Below are positions 26,557 through 35,263 of a stretch of 64,000 bases of DNA, one piece after another. This DNA comes from Mesorhizobium_B sp963522145. Lineage in GTDB: Bacteria; Pseudomonadota; Alphaproteobacteria; Rhizobiales; Rhizobiaceae. Each line of letters starts with the position of its first letter. The stretch's first letter is position 1. Both the position numbers and the translations under genes were made by a program. Below the pieces are notes generated by a model. The model was given only the letters and a program-made list of their open reading frames with translations. It searched no databases and was not told the origin of the DNA. The DNA is taken from assembly GCA_963522145.1 (NCBI GenBank), contig CAUQXI010000001.1:186001-250000 (forward strand), in the 5' to 3' direction.

Positions 26557-26702
26557 CTGGCATCCGCGCGATGAGATCGGCGCGACGACGCATATCACTC
26601 TTTAAGGTGATGAGAAATTATCCTGCACCTCACCCGTCGGGGTCATGCAACGGTTTTTTGCGAGACGTAGCATCGCGAAAATCATCGCACGAGGGTCATG
26701 AG

Positions 26703-28124
26703 TTGCAACTCAGCGAGTACCTGAACTTCGACGCCACCGGCTTGTCCAAGCTTGTGGCTCAGCGGGAGATTACGCCCGACGAATTGCTCGATACCGCCCT
26801 CGCTGGCGTCAAGGCTGTTGATGGCAAGCTAAACGCCGTCGTTGCCATATTCGAGGAAGAGGCCCGCCGCTTCATCAAGGAGGAGCTTGCCGACGGCCCT
26901 TTCAAAGGCGTCCCATTTCTTCTGAAGGATCTGACTGCACACTATGGCGGCCAGCCAACCGGCGCCGGTTGGCCACCGCGTGCTGCTGTCAGGCCGGCTC
27001 AGGATGCCGAGCTCGTCCGCCGGTTCAAGAAGTCAGGGGTCGTAATCTTCGGTAAGACCTCTGTTCCCGAGCTTGCCATGGACTGGACGACGCGCTCGCG
27101 TGTGCATGGCGTGACCAACAATCCTTGGGACACGAATCGCACGGCAGGGACGTCGAGCGGCGGCACGGCGGCAGCTGTGGCGGCCGGCGTGGTGCCGATG
27201 GCTCATGGCAATGATGGCGGCGGTTCGATCCGGGTGCCTTCCTCAGTTTGCGGCTGCTTCGGCCTCAAGCCGACCAGGGGAAGGAATCCTGTCGCCCCCT
27301 CCGGCAGCACGTGGCAGGGCATGCTGGTCGAGCATGTGCTTTCCCGATCGGTGCGCGATAGCGCTGCTATGCTGGATGCGACGCAGGGTATCCAGCGCGG
27401 TCAGTTTTTCAACAGTCCGACTGGCGGCGATTTCACCAACGAGCTTGGTCGCGATCCAGGGAAACTCCGCATAGGCTTTTCGACCAGGGCGCCCTACGGC
27501 GCATCGACCCATCCCGACTGCGTGAAAGCGGTCGAAGACACGGTGAAGCTGCTTGAAGGCCTTGGGCACATCTGCGAGGGCCACGACATCGACTTGCCAG
27601 CGGATGGTTGGGCTGCCTTCGAGACGTTTATTTTAGCCGAGTATGCGACCGACATGCGGCTTGAGGAAGACGTGCTCGGACGCAAGCTGACGGCCGAAGA
27701 CTTTCCGCCGATCCTGTGGGAGATGATCGAGGCAGGCAACAGCATTTCGGCGGTCGACGTCAATGTCGCGACGACACGGTTGCATGCGGTCGCCGCCGCG
27801 GCGACCTCGACATTCGACCACTATGACGTCTTCCTGTCGCCGACGCTCGCACAACCGCCGTTGAGGCATGAGGACTTTCCGCAGGCGACTACGATGCGCG
27901 CCCACTACCAATTCTACCTCTCCTGGATGCCCTTCACACACATCTTCAACGTCAACGGCTCCCCCGCGATGTCGGTGCCGCTCGTCTGGAATGCGGACGG
28001 GCTACCGATCGGCGTGCAGTTCGCAGCCGCGCCCGCTGCCGAAGGCCTGCTCTTTCGGCTGGCGTCGCAGCTTGAGGCGGCGAGACCCTGGCATGGTAGA
28101 CGCCCGCCAGTGTCCGTCGCCTAA
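26703..28124 (+). CDS. amidase (amidase-signature family), TTG start
   Basis: The 473-residue amidase has an intact Ser-cisSer-Lys triad: Lys in PFLLKDLTAHYGGQPT, the signature GTSSGGTAAAVAAGVVPMAHGNDGGGSIRVPSSVCGCFGLKPTRGR (broken by ordinary family residues; nucleophile in GGGSIRVP). The frame is open to 26571, but a GAGG ribosome binding site 8 nt before TTG 26703 and the expected N-terminus LQLSEYLNFDATGL support the later start. It heads an operon with a complete Dpp-type importer, so the imported compound probably carries an amide that this enzyme hydrolyses in the cytoplasm. Confidence 0.88.
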   Translation: MQLSEYLNFDATGLSKLVAQREITPDELLDTALAGVKAVDGKLNAVVAIFEEEARRFIKEELADGPFKGVPFLLKDLTAHYGGQPTGAGWPPRAAVRPAQDAELVRRFKKSGVVIFGKTSVPELAMDWTTRSRVHGVTNNPWDTNRTAGTSSGGTAAAVAAGVVPMAHGNDGGGSIRVPSSVCGCFGLKPTRGRNPVAPSGSTWQGMLVEHVLSRSVRDSAAMLDATQGIQRGQFFNSPTGGDFTNELGRDPGKLRIGFSTRAPYGASTHPDCVKAVEDTVKLLEGLGHICEGHDIDLPADGWAAFETFILAEYATDMRLEEDVLGRKLTAEDFPPILWEMIEAGNSISAVDVNVATTRLHAVAAAATSTFDHYDVFLSPTLAQPPLRHEDFPQATTMRAHYQFYLSWMPFTHIFNVNGSPAMSVPLVWNADGLPIGVQFAAAPAAEGLLFRLASQLEAARPWHGRRPPVSVA

Positions 28125-28168
28125 AGCATCACGTGCAGTCCAAACATATAATAAAGGGAACAACACGC

Positions 28169-29719
28169 ATGAATCAGCACCATTTTCGTGGAGATAGCCA
28201 CAAGCTTCTCGCTACAGCGGCATTTGTCACCGGCCTAAGCCTCTCCGTTGCCTCCGCCGCAGATCTGACGGTCGCTCGGGGCGTCGATGCTGACAGCCTC
28301 GACCCTGATAAAACCAGCACGACCCAGTCGCTGCAAATGACCAACTTGATCTTCGACACGATGCTGACCATGGACAAGGATGGCTCGATACATCCAGGCC
28401 TCGCCAGCGAATGGACCGTGTCGGAGGACGGCAAAACCTACTCCTTCACCATCCGTGATGGTCTAAAGTGCCACGACGGCAGCACTTTCGACGCCGCCGC
28501 TGCGAAGGCCCGAGTCGATCGCGCGATCGATCCAGCCACTGTCAATCCAGACCGGTCGCTTTGGGGCCCGATTACAGGCAGCAGCGTGGAGGGCAAGGTG
28601 CTCAAGGTTTCGATGTCGGAGCCCTACAGTCCGTTCCTGTCGTTCCTAACTGGCATCCAGGCGGGCTTCATCTGCCCATCCTCATTTGCCACGGCAGACT
28701 TCAAGCCAATCGGAACCGGCCCGTTCAAATTCGTCAGCTGGACACGCAACGACAGCCTCCAGCTTCAAGCCAATGATGACTACAAGAATTTCAATCCGCT
28801 GATCGAAAATCCTGGCAGGCCGCACATCGACAAGCTGACATTCAAGGTCATCCCGGAAGCAGTTGCTCGTATGGCGGCACTGCGTTCGGGCGAGACTGAT
28901 CTCGTTGAGCCTTCGCTTGAGGAAACGGCCGATCTGACCAGCGACAGCAATTTCAAAGTCTATGCCGCCGAGCTTTCTGGGCAACAGGTGCTGGCGGCCT
29001 TCTCCTGGAAGATCAAGCCGCTGGACAAACCGGAAATTCGAAATGCAATCGGCATGGCGTTGAACCGCGATGCCTATGCGAACATCGCCTTCGAAGGCCT
29101 GGTGCATACTTCCGACTGCCCGGTTGCACCGAACCTGTTCTCGACGGATGAGAAGCTATGCGCCTCATGGGGTGCGAAATACGATCCTGACGGCGCCAAG
29201 GCGATCATGGAAGCAGCGGGCTACACAGCCGACAAGCCGCTGAAGATCAAGCTGTTGGCTCACAAGCTGTCGGGCTGGGATCAGATGCACCAGATCATGC
29301 AGCAGGATTTGGCTGCGATCAACGTCCAGGCGGAGATAGAAACGCGCGAGGTCGCAGCCCACTTCGATCATATGTCAAGCCAGAACGAGCTTACCGATGG
29401 AGAGCCGTTTGTTTGGACCATGGGCATGTCGGGCGTCGATCCTGACTACCTCAAATTCCTCTTGAAGCGTCCGGGTTTCGTCAATATGGGCCTGAATGAA
29501 CAGATCGACACTATGGTCGATGAGCAGCGCAGGCTATCGGGTGACGCTCGCGCCGCTAAGATTCACGACATCGAGAAGTACTTGCTCGAGAATGCCTATA
29601 CTCTCCCGCTGCTGTCGCCAGGCTGGAACTGGCTTATGGCATCAAGCGCCAAAGTCGAAGGCTTCAAGCTGGGGTTCATGGTATCACTCTTGTTCAATGA
29701 CGTGACGCTGAAACAGTGA
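28169..29719 (+). CDS. ABC transporter substrate-binding protein, family 5 (peptide/opine-type)
   Basis: The 516-residue periplasmic protein starts with a Sec signal (KLLATAAFVTGLSLSVASA, cleavage after ASA) and shows family 5 landmarks: RGVDADSLDPDKTST, LIFDTMLTMDKDGSIHPGLASEWTVSEDGKTYSFTIRDGLKCHDGS, PIGTGPFKFVSW and LPLLSPGWNW. The ATG at 28169 follows AAGGGA; an upstream in-frame ATG at 28133 would add a non-signal extension. Family 5 proteins bind oligopeptides, opines, nickel chelates or glutathione; the neighbouring amidase suggests an amide or peptide-like ligand. Confidence 0.92.
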   Translation: MNQHHFRGDSHKLLATAAFVTGLSLSVASAADLTVARGVDADSLDPDKTSTTQSLQMTNLIFDTMLTMDKDGSIHPGLASEWTVSEDGKTYSFTIRDGLKCHDGSTFDAAAAKARVDRAIDPATVNPDRSLWGPITGSSVEGKVLKVSMSEPYSPFLSFLTGIQAGFICPSSFATADFKPIGTGPFKFVSWTRNDSLQLQANDDYKNFNPLIENPGRPHIDKLTFKVIPEAVARMAALRSGETDLVEPSLEETADLTSDSNFKVYAAELSGQQVLAAFSWKIKPLDKPEIRNAIGMALNRDAYANIAFEGLVHTSDCPVAPNLFSTDEKLCASWGAKYDPDGAKAIMEAAGYTADKPLKIKLLAHKLSGWDQMHQIMQQDLAAINVQAEIETREVAAHFDHMSSQNELTDGEPFVWTMGMSGVDPDYLKFLLKRPGFVNMGLNEQIDTMVDEQRRLSGDARAAKIHDIEKYLLENAYTLPLLSPGWNWLMASSAKVEGFKLGFMVSLLFNDVTLKQ

Positions 29720-29725
29720 AGTTTA

Positions 29726-29758
29726 GCGCCGCCCTGTCGCACTTGTGCAGGGCGGCGC
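29726..29758 (+). promoter_or_regulatory. intercistronic hairpin after the binding-protein gene
   Basis: Two perfect 11-nt complementary arms (GCGCCGCCCTG at 29726-29736 and CAGGGCGGCGC at 29748-29758) flank an 11-nt loop, beginning 6 nt after the binding-protein stop codon. No U-tract follows, so it is more likely an mRNA stabiliser or partial attenuator that raises binding-protein output over the permeases than a full terminator. Confidence 0.7.
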
Positions 29759-29777
29759 ATTGATTGGACGGGTTTTG

Positions 29778-30701
29778 ATGTTGTTTCTCATCTCAAAACG
29801 AGTTCTTGTCGCCTTCGCCACAGTAGTTGTGGTGATTGTGCTTTCCGGCATCCTCATTCATGTTGTTCCAGGTGATCCTGTAACCGCCATGATGGCGCAG
29901 TCCGTTTCCGCGACGCCTGAATTGATGGCCGACATGCGTGCCCGCCTCGGCCTCGACCTGCCGGTCTGGCAGCAGGTGCTGCTCTATCTCGTGCATGTCT
30001 TACAGGGCGACCTCGGCACGACCATCCGCGGCAACGAGCCTGTCTTGAAGCTGCTCTTGCAACGTCTGCCCAACACTTTCGCACTTGCGGTATCGGGCCT
30101 CTCCCTGGCGCTCGCAATCGGAATCCCGCTTGGTTTTCTGGCGGCCATCAACCGGGGCCGGCTCGCCGACACGGCCGTCATGTTCATCGCCGTGCTTGGA
30201 GTGTCGATCCCGGCCTTTTGGCTCGGCCTCATCATGATCCAAGTCTTCGCGCTGAAACTCGACTGGCTGCCTGTTGCCGGATCGAGCTGGCGCAACATCA
30301 TCCTGCCTGCCCTGACGCTCGGCCTGACCTATTGCGCGCTCGTCGCCCGAATGACGCGCTCGGCGCTTATCGAGGTGCTGTCCGAGGACTATATTCGCAC
30401 CGCCCGTGCCAAAGGCTTGCGTGAATACGAAGTGTTGCTCGTACATGCGCTGAGACCCGCGCTGATCAGCATCGTGACCGTGGTCGGCCTTGTCTTCGCC
30501 TATCTGCTGGGCGGTCAGGTCATCATCGAGAATGTCTTCTCCTGGAACGGCATAGGCCGTCTGGCGGTCCAGGCCATGCTTGAACGGGATTATCCGATGA
30601 TCCAGGGCTTCATCGTTGTCTTTGCCACTTCCGTGGTCATCGTCGCGATGCTGATCGACGTTATCTATGGTTTCCTTGATCCTCGCATGAGGCAAAGATG
30701 A
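29778..30701 (+). CDS. ABC transporter permease, DppB type
   Basis: The 307-residue membrane protein begins with a hydrophobic first helix (LISKRVLVAFATVVVVIVLSG) and the conserved HVVPGDPV loop typical of DppB/OppB. The coupling loop EVLSEDYIRTARAKGLREYEVLLVHALRPALI and the C-terminal ENVFSWNGIGRLAVQAMLERDYPMIQG motif are clear. The ATG at 29778 is taken; a GTG at 29745 is in frame but lies inside the preceding hairpin. The stop overlaps the next start (ATGA). Confidence 0.92.
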   Translation: MLFLISKRVLVAFATVVVVIVLSGILIHVVPGDPVTAMMAQSVSATPELMADMRARLGLDLPVWQQVLLYLVHVLQGDLGTTIRGNEPVLKLLLQRLPNTFALAVSGLSLALAIGIPLGFLAAINRGRLADTAVMFIAVLGVSIPAFWLGLIMIQVFALKLDWLPVAGSSWRNIILPALTLGLTYCALVARMTRSALIEVLSEDYIRTARAKGLREYEVLLVHALRPALISIVTVVGLVFAYLLGGQVIIENVFSWNGIGRLAVQAMLERDYPMIQGFIVVFATSVVIVAMLIDVIYGFLDPRMRQR

Positions 30702-31546
30702 CCATCGCGACGGAGATTTCCGCGTCGCGTCGGCGCTTGCCGTTCAGCGTCATTCTTGGACTCGGCCTCGCAGCCATTATCATCGCCGCCTCGCTGCTGT
30801 CCCATTATCTGGCGCCGTTCGATCCGACGCGGATGGCAGCCGGGCCGCGACTTGCCGCACCCTCAGCCGTACACCTGTTCGGAACGGATGAATTCGGCCG
30901 TGACCTTTTCAGTCGGGTGCTGATCGGGAGCCGTCTGTCCCTCGGCATCGGGCTCATTGCTGTTGTCAGTGGCCTTGTGATTGGTGGGCTGATGGGGCTT
31001 ATCGCAGCCTTTTCCGGCAGAGCCATCGAGGCGGTCCTGCTGCGTCTCATCGACGTGCTTTACTCTTTCCCGGATACGCTTATTGCGCTGGCGCTCGTCG
31101 CTTTCCTGGGGCCTGGCATCGAGAACGCCACGCTGGCCATCGCAATCAGCCTCGTTCCCTTCTACGCCCGGGTCACATACGGGCTCGCGGCGGCGGAAAG
31201 AAGCAAACCCTATATCGAGGCGGCAAGGCTTTCAGGCATCCGTTCCAGCCGGCTGGTTCGGGTGCATGTCATGCCGAATATCGGCCAAAGTCTGATCGTC
31301 ATGGGAACGCTTGGTTTCTCTTCGGCCATCCTGTCGGCAGCTGGTCTGTCTTTCCTCGGGCTCGGCGTACAGCCGCCGTCGCCCGAATGGGGTGCGATCC
31401 TCGCTTCGGGCCGCAACTACATCACCAAGGCGCCGTGGATCCTGATCTTCCCTGGCGTTGCCATTTGCCTGACCGTGCTTTCCTTCAACCTGATCGGTGA
31501 CAGCTTGCGCGACCTCGTTGATCCCCGTCGGAAGGTCCGGTCTTGA
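30698..31546 (+). CDS. ABC transporter permease, DppC type
   Basis: The 282-residue permease shows the DppC/OppC features APFDPTRMAAGPRLAAPSAVHLFGTDEFGRDLFSRVL (family pattern 'GTDxxGRDxxSR'), the coupling loop SKPYIEAARLSGIRSSRLVRVHVMPN and the C-terminal SFLGLGVQPPSPEWGAIL. It pairs with the DppB-type subunit encoded just upstream, with which it overlaps by 4 nt. Confidence 0.93.
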   Translation: MTIATEISASRRRLPFSVILGLGLAAIIIAASLLSHYLAPFDPTRMAAGPRLAAPSAVHLFGTDEFGRDLFSRVLIGSRLSLGIGLIAVVSGLVIGGLMGLIAAFSGRAIEAVLLRLIDVLYSFPDTLIALALVAFLGPGIENATLAIAISLVPFYARVTYGLAAAERSKPYIEAARLSGIRSSRLVRVHVMPNIGQSLIVMGTLGFSSAILSAAGLSFLGLGVQPPSPEWGAILASGRNYITKAPWILIFPGVAICLTVLSFNLIGDSLRDLVDPRRKVRS

Positions 31547-32376
31547 GCACACCCTACCTCAGCATCCGGGAGCTCTCCGTCAGCTTCCCGGCCAGAACGG
31601 GCACCCTTCACGCGGTCGACAACATCAGCTTTGAACTCGCTCGTGGCGAAATTCTCGCTCTCGTCGGCGAGTCCGGCAGCGGCAAGAGCATGACCTCGCT
31701 CGCCATCATGAAGCTGCTTCCCGAAGCGGCGCAAATGAGCGGCCGCATCCAGATCGAGGGGCAGGATATCTCGGCGTTCGGCCGCCGGCAGATGGAGGAC
31801 GTGCGCGGCGCCAAGGTTGGAATGATCTTTCAGGAGCCGATGACCTCGCTCAACCCGGTGCTGACGATCGAGCGGCAAATGACCGAGGGCTTGGTCCGCC
31901 ACAGCAAAATCGCGCGGCGCGCGGCGCTCGCGACAGCACGAACCTGCCTGGAGGACGTCGGTATTTCCGAACCTGATCGCGTGCTCGGGCAGTATCCGCA
32001 TCAGCTTTCGGGCGGCATGCGCCAGCGTGTCATGATTGCTGCAGCGCTGGCGTTGCGACCAGGTATCCTGATCGCCGACGAGCCGACCACCGCGCTCGAT
32101 GTCACCGTGCAATCGCAGGTGCTCGATCTTCTGGTTGACCTCAAGACACGCTCAGGTTCCGGCATCCTTCTGATTACCCACGATATCGGCGTCGTCGCCG
32201 AAACTGCCGACCGCGTTGCCGTCATGCGCGGCGGACGCATGCTGGAAACAGGAACGGTCGACGAGGTGCTCCGCTCGCCGCAACACGAGTACACCAAGGC
32301 GCTGCTTGCCTCACACCTGACAGTGAAAAAGGGTTTGAAGCAGCACGAAGCGGAATTTGCAGGGGCCAGGTCTTGA
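31543..32376 (+). CDS. ABC transporter ATP-binding protein, DppD type, TTG start
   Basis: The 277-residue ATPase has Walker A GESGSGKSM, Q-loop IFQEPMTSLNPVLTI, signature LSGGMRQRVMIAAAL, Walker B ILIADEPTTALDVTVQ and the H-loop ITHDIGVVAE. It begins at TTG 31543, overlapping the permease stop codon (TTGA), which is a clear case of coupling with a non-ATG start. The iron-sulfur-type cysteine cluster seen at the C-terminus of some DppD proteins is absent. Confidence 0.92.
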   Translation: MSTPYLSIRELSVSFPARTGTLHAVDNISFELARGEILALVGESGSGKSMTSLAIMKLLPEAAQMSGRIQIEGQDISAFGRRQMEDVRGAKVGMIFQEPMTSLNPVLTIERQMTEGLVRHSKIARRAALATARTCLEDVGISEPDRVLGQYPHQLSGGMRQRVMIAAALALRPGILIADEPTTALDVTVQSQVLDLLVDLKTRSGSGILLITHDIGVVAETADRVAVMRGGRMLETGTVDEVLRSPQHEYTKALLASHLTVKKGLKQHEAEFAGARS

Positions 32377-33257
32377 TGTCTGACCCTGTGTTGAAGGTCG
32401 AGGGTCTGCGGAAGTCCTTCACAGCAAATCGGCGAACCGTGCATGCACTGAATGGCGTCTCCCTGGCGCTTGAACGGGGCGAGACACTTGGGATCATTGG
32501 CGAAAGCGGGTCGGGCAAGTCCACGCTCGGGCGTATCGCAGTCGGTCTAGACGTGCCGACCGCCGGCGAATTGCATGTCGAAGGCGAGCGTATCGACATG
32601 TTGTCATCGTCGGTCCGCCGCGAGAAACTGCGGCGATGCCAGATGATCTTTCAGGATCCATATTCCTCCCTTAATCCACGACTGACTGTCGGCCGGCAGA
32701 TCGGCGAGGGTTTGTTTGCGCGCGGCGAAGCCGACTGGCGGGCGATCGATAAGACGGTTGCCGACCTGCTCGACCGCGTCGGGCTGAAGCGAGAGTTCGC
32801 GCAACGCTACCCGCACGAATTCTCTGGTGGTCAGCGGCAGCGCATCGCAATTGCGAGGGCGCTCGCACCCAATCCGCAGATCGTGGTCGCGGATGAGCCG
32901 GTTTCTGCGCTCGATGTCAGCATCCAGGCGCAAATCCTCGATCTTCTCGCAAACCTGAAGAAGGACGGCGATCTTTCCTACCTCTTCATTTCCCATGACA
33001 TGGCCGTCGTTGCACGCCTTTGCGACCGCATCGCCGTCATGCATCGCGGACGGCTCGTGGAGTGCGGACCGGCCAGAGCCGTCGTCGAGAACCCGCAACA
33101 TCCCTACACGCGAAACCTGCTGGACGCCGTTCCGCGCTTTGGACGACGGCGGACCGGGCAAAAACCGGTCGCCGTACGGTTGCCGCAACATGATGACGAC
33201 GATACCTTCCTGACCGTGGCGCAAGGGCACACGGTGCTTCAAGCGACCGGCTTCTGA
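32376..33257 (+). CDS. ABC transporter ATP-binding protein, DppF type
   Basis: The 293-residue ATPase shows Walker A GESGSGKST, Q-loop IFQDPYSSLNPRLTV, signature FSGGQRQRIAIARAL, Walker B IVVADEPVSALDVSIQ and the H-loop ISHDMAVV. It begins at ATG 32376, sharing one base with the stop of the DppD-type gene (TGATG). The C-terminal tail after PYTRNLLDAVP is longer than usual (VAVRLPQHDDDDTFLTVAQGH) and has no obvious partner motif. It is the last gene of the amidase/importer operon. Confidence 0.92.
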   Translation: MSDPVLKVEGLRKSFTANRRTVHALNGVSLALERGETLGIIGESGSGKSTLGRIAVGLDVPTAGELHVEGERIDMLSSSVRREKLRRCQMIFQDPYSSLNPRLTVGRQIGEGLFARGEADWRAIDKTVADLLDRVGLKREFAQRYPHEFSGGQRQRIAIARALAPNPQIVVADEPVSALDVSIQAQILDLLANLKKDGDLSYLFISHDMAVVARLCDRIAVMHRGRLVECGPARAVVENPQHPYTRNLLDAVPRFGRRRTGQKPVAVRLPQHDDDDTFLTVAQGHTVLQATGF

Positions 33258-33638
33258 CAGCGCTCTCGATTTTGAAGCGGCCAAGTTGGATTTTGATGGC
33301 GCGGAGCTTTCCTGTCGCCTTGTAGATCATCGAAGCGTTCGTACGACGAAGTGACTGCGCCCAGCTTTGCCGCCACGCTGCTTTCAGAGAGCCCGAAGGA
33401 AGGCGGGCACCCCAGCGAAGCGCAGCGCCTCATGATGCTCTTTGAGGCCTGCCTGCTCGGGCAAGCCGCGTATTGCACCCGCGACCGGGTTCTCGCCTAT
33501 GCGAAAGCCCGATGCCTTCAATTCATCACCATTCTGATGCGCTGCTTCACGCGGTTCGCTAAGCCGCGCATTTGCTTTGGCTGTCAGCTTGTGGAAGCTG
33601 GAACCAGGCCGTTTAAGGGGATCAACGGGAACTTGGCG
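33258..33638. other. unassigned stretch between the Dpp operon and the DUF1801 gene
   Basis: Frames are open on both strands through most of these 381 bases, including one continuous with the DUF1801 gene downstream from 33351, but none has a recognisable domain or ribosome binding site. I see no inverted repeats that would mark an insertion sequence. It could be a decayed gene. Confidence 0.45.
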
Positions 33639-34064
33639 ATGACAACTGACCAACAGATCGCGGAGTATATTGCCGGGCAACCCGAGACGAGGCGCAGCGA
33701 TTTATACGTCCTGGACCGCCGCATCCGCGAGATCTCACCTCACGCGAGGCTGTGGTTCCTCGATGGTAAAGACAAGCATGGAAAAACCGTTTCCAACCCC
33801 AGCATCGGCTACGGATTGAACCCGATCCGTTACGCCAATGGGAAGATGCGTGATTTTTACTCTGTCGGTCTCAGCGCCAACACTGGCGGTATATCGGTCT
33901 ATGTCATGGGACTTAAAGACAAGAAAATCCTCTCTGAGACCTTCGGGGAGAGGCTCGGGAAAGCGAGCATCAGCGGCTACTGCATCAGGTTCAAGACGTT
34001 AGCCGACATAGATGTCGATGTGCTCGATGAGGTGTTCCGCTTTGGGCTTGCGGCGCGGGCGTAA
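33639..34064 (+). CDS. DUF1801 (YdhG-like) domain protein
   Basis: The 141-residue protein begins MTTDQQIAEYIAGQPETRRSDL and continues with DLYVLDRRIREISPHARLWFLDGKD, IGYGLNPIRYANGKMRDFYSVGLSANTGGISVYVMG and ISGYCIRFKTLADIDVDVLDEVF. This is the DUF1801 pattern, a small alpha/beta domain found in proteins that dock to frataxin-like or iron-handling folds; no reaction is established. The frame continues upstream to 33351, but the family length and the GGGA before ATG 33639 favour the shorter form. It stands alone between two unrelated operons. Confidence 0.8.
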   Translation: MTTDQQIAEYIAGQPETRRSDLYVLDRRIREISPHARLWFLDGKDKHGKTVSNPSIGYGLNPIRYANGKMRDFYSVGLSANTGGISVYVMGLKDKKILSETFGERLGKASISGYCIRFKTLADIDVDVLDEVFRFGLAARA

Positions 34065-34150
34065 CAAGAGGCGATCGCTACCCGATTGTGGTCTTGCCCC
34101 CTCTTTTTCGAGACTGCCTCCGGTGCTCCTTTATCTTGACATCTCTTGTC

Positions 34151-35056
34151 TCAATCTGGCGGCAGATCGGACAGCGTCGACCGGCTTTGCCTTTTGACTG
34201 CGGCGTATGACGTGCCCAGGGCTGCCGCCATGACCATGCCTACGCCGAGCATCTGCCTCGCCGTGAGGACTTCGTTCAGCATGACAAAGCCGGCAAGCAC
34301 GCCGAATGCCGGTTCGAGGCTCATCATCACAGCAAAGGTCCGCGCCGGCAGACGCGGCATGGCGTAGAATTCGAGGCTGATCGGGATCACCGCCGAAAAC
34401 AGCGCCACCAGGAGCGCCCATGGCAGAATGGAGGGCGCGAGAAGGGAGAAGCCGGCCTCGGCGATACCAAAGGGCAAAATCAGAAATGCCGCAAACAGCA
34501 CGGTGACGGGTGCAGCCACCGCGCCGAACCGTGCTGTCACCGCGTGGCCCAGAACGATGTGGAGGCCCCATCCAGCGGCCGCCGCGAAGGCCCAGAGAAC
34601 GCCAGCCGCGTCGAGTGCTGCCATCGTTCCGTTCGGAGCGACCAGCATCCAGACACCCCCTGCCGCAAGGGCTGCCCAGAAAAGATCGATGAAACGTCGC
34701 GAGCCGAGCACCGCCACGGCGAGGGGGCCAAGGAACTGGATCGCGATGGCTGCACCCAGCGGCAATCGCTCGACGGCCAGGTAGAAGAACTGAATGGTGC
34801 AGCCCAGAGTGATGCCGAGAGCAAGAAGCGGCCAGATCTTCTCGCCCGTCGGCCACGCGCGCCATGGCCGAAACATGCCAAGCATCAGGATGGCGCCGAG
34901 CGCGAGCCTGAGCGCTGCGGTGCCCTCGGCACCGATCAAGGGGAAAAGCCCTTTGGCCGCTGCCGCGCCCACCTGGAAGGAGGCGGTAGAGCCCAGCACC
35001 GCGCCAAGGGGCAGAGCGGTACCCCACGGCAATGCAGCCCGATCCGGCGGTGTCAC
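34151..35056 (-). CDS. RhtA-like threonine/homoserine exporter (EamA/DMT superfamily), GTG start
   Basis: The 301-residue, ten-helix membrane protein aligns closely with E. coli RhtA, visible as AAAKGLFPLIGAEGTAALRLALGAILMLGMFRPWR, AIAIQFLGPLAVAVLGSRR, LEFYAMPRLPARTFAVMMSLEPAFGVLAGFVMLNE. RhtA exports threonine and homoserine and is about 295 residues long. The frame stays open to an ATG at 35197, which would add 47 polar residues (REVLFAEGLKCGG) unlike the family; I therefore choose GTG 35056, preceded by GGCGGAG. It probably exports amino acids or amines. Confidence 0.85.
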   Translation of the reverse strand: MTPPDRAALPWGTALPLGAVLGSTASFQVGAAAAKGLFPLIGAEGTAALRLALGAILMLGMFRPWRAWPTGEKIWPLLALGITLGCTIQFFYLAVERLPLGAAIAIQFLGPLAVAVLGSRRFIDLFWAALAAGGVWMLVAPNGTMAALDAAGVLWAFAAAAGWGLHIVLGHAVTARFGAVAAPVTVLFAAFLILPFGIAEAGFSLLAPSILPWALLVALFSAVIPISLEFYAMPRLPARTFAVMMSLEPAFGVLAGFVMLNEVLTARQMLGVGMVMAAALGTSYAAVKRQSRSTLSDLPPD

Positions 35057-35263
35057 GCTACCATCAACTCCGCCACACTTCAGTCCTTCGGCGAACAGCA
35101 CCTCGCGCAAGGCTGGATGCTTTTCGACCTCTGCCGTGAACGCCTTGAGCGTCACGAGAAACGAAACGGCGGCTGCAAACGCCTGGCGCATCGTCACGCT
35201 TCATGGGTGCGCCGTTCGTTCTGCTGAGATACGCCGCCTGATACAAGGTGGGCCAGGGGTTGA

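Noticed and set aside
33239..33680. Minus-strand frames between the Dpp operon and DUF1801 as a transposase remnant
   Set aside because: No transposase motif and no inverted terminal repeats could be seen.
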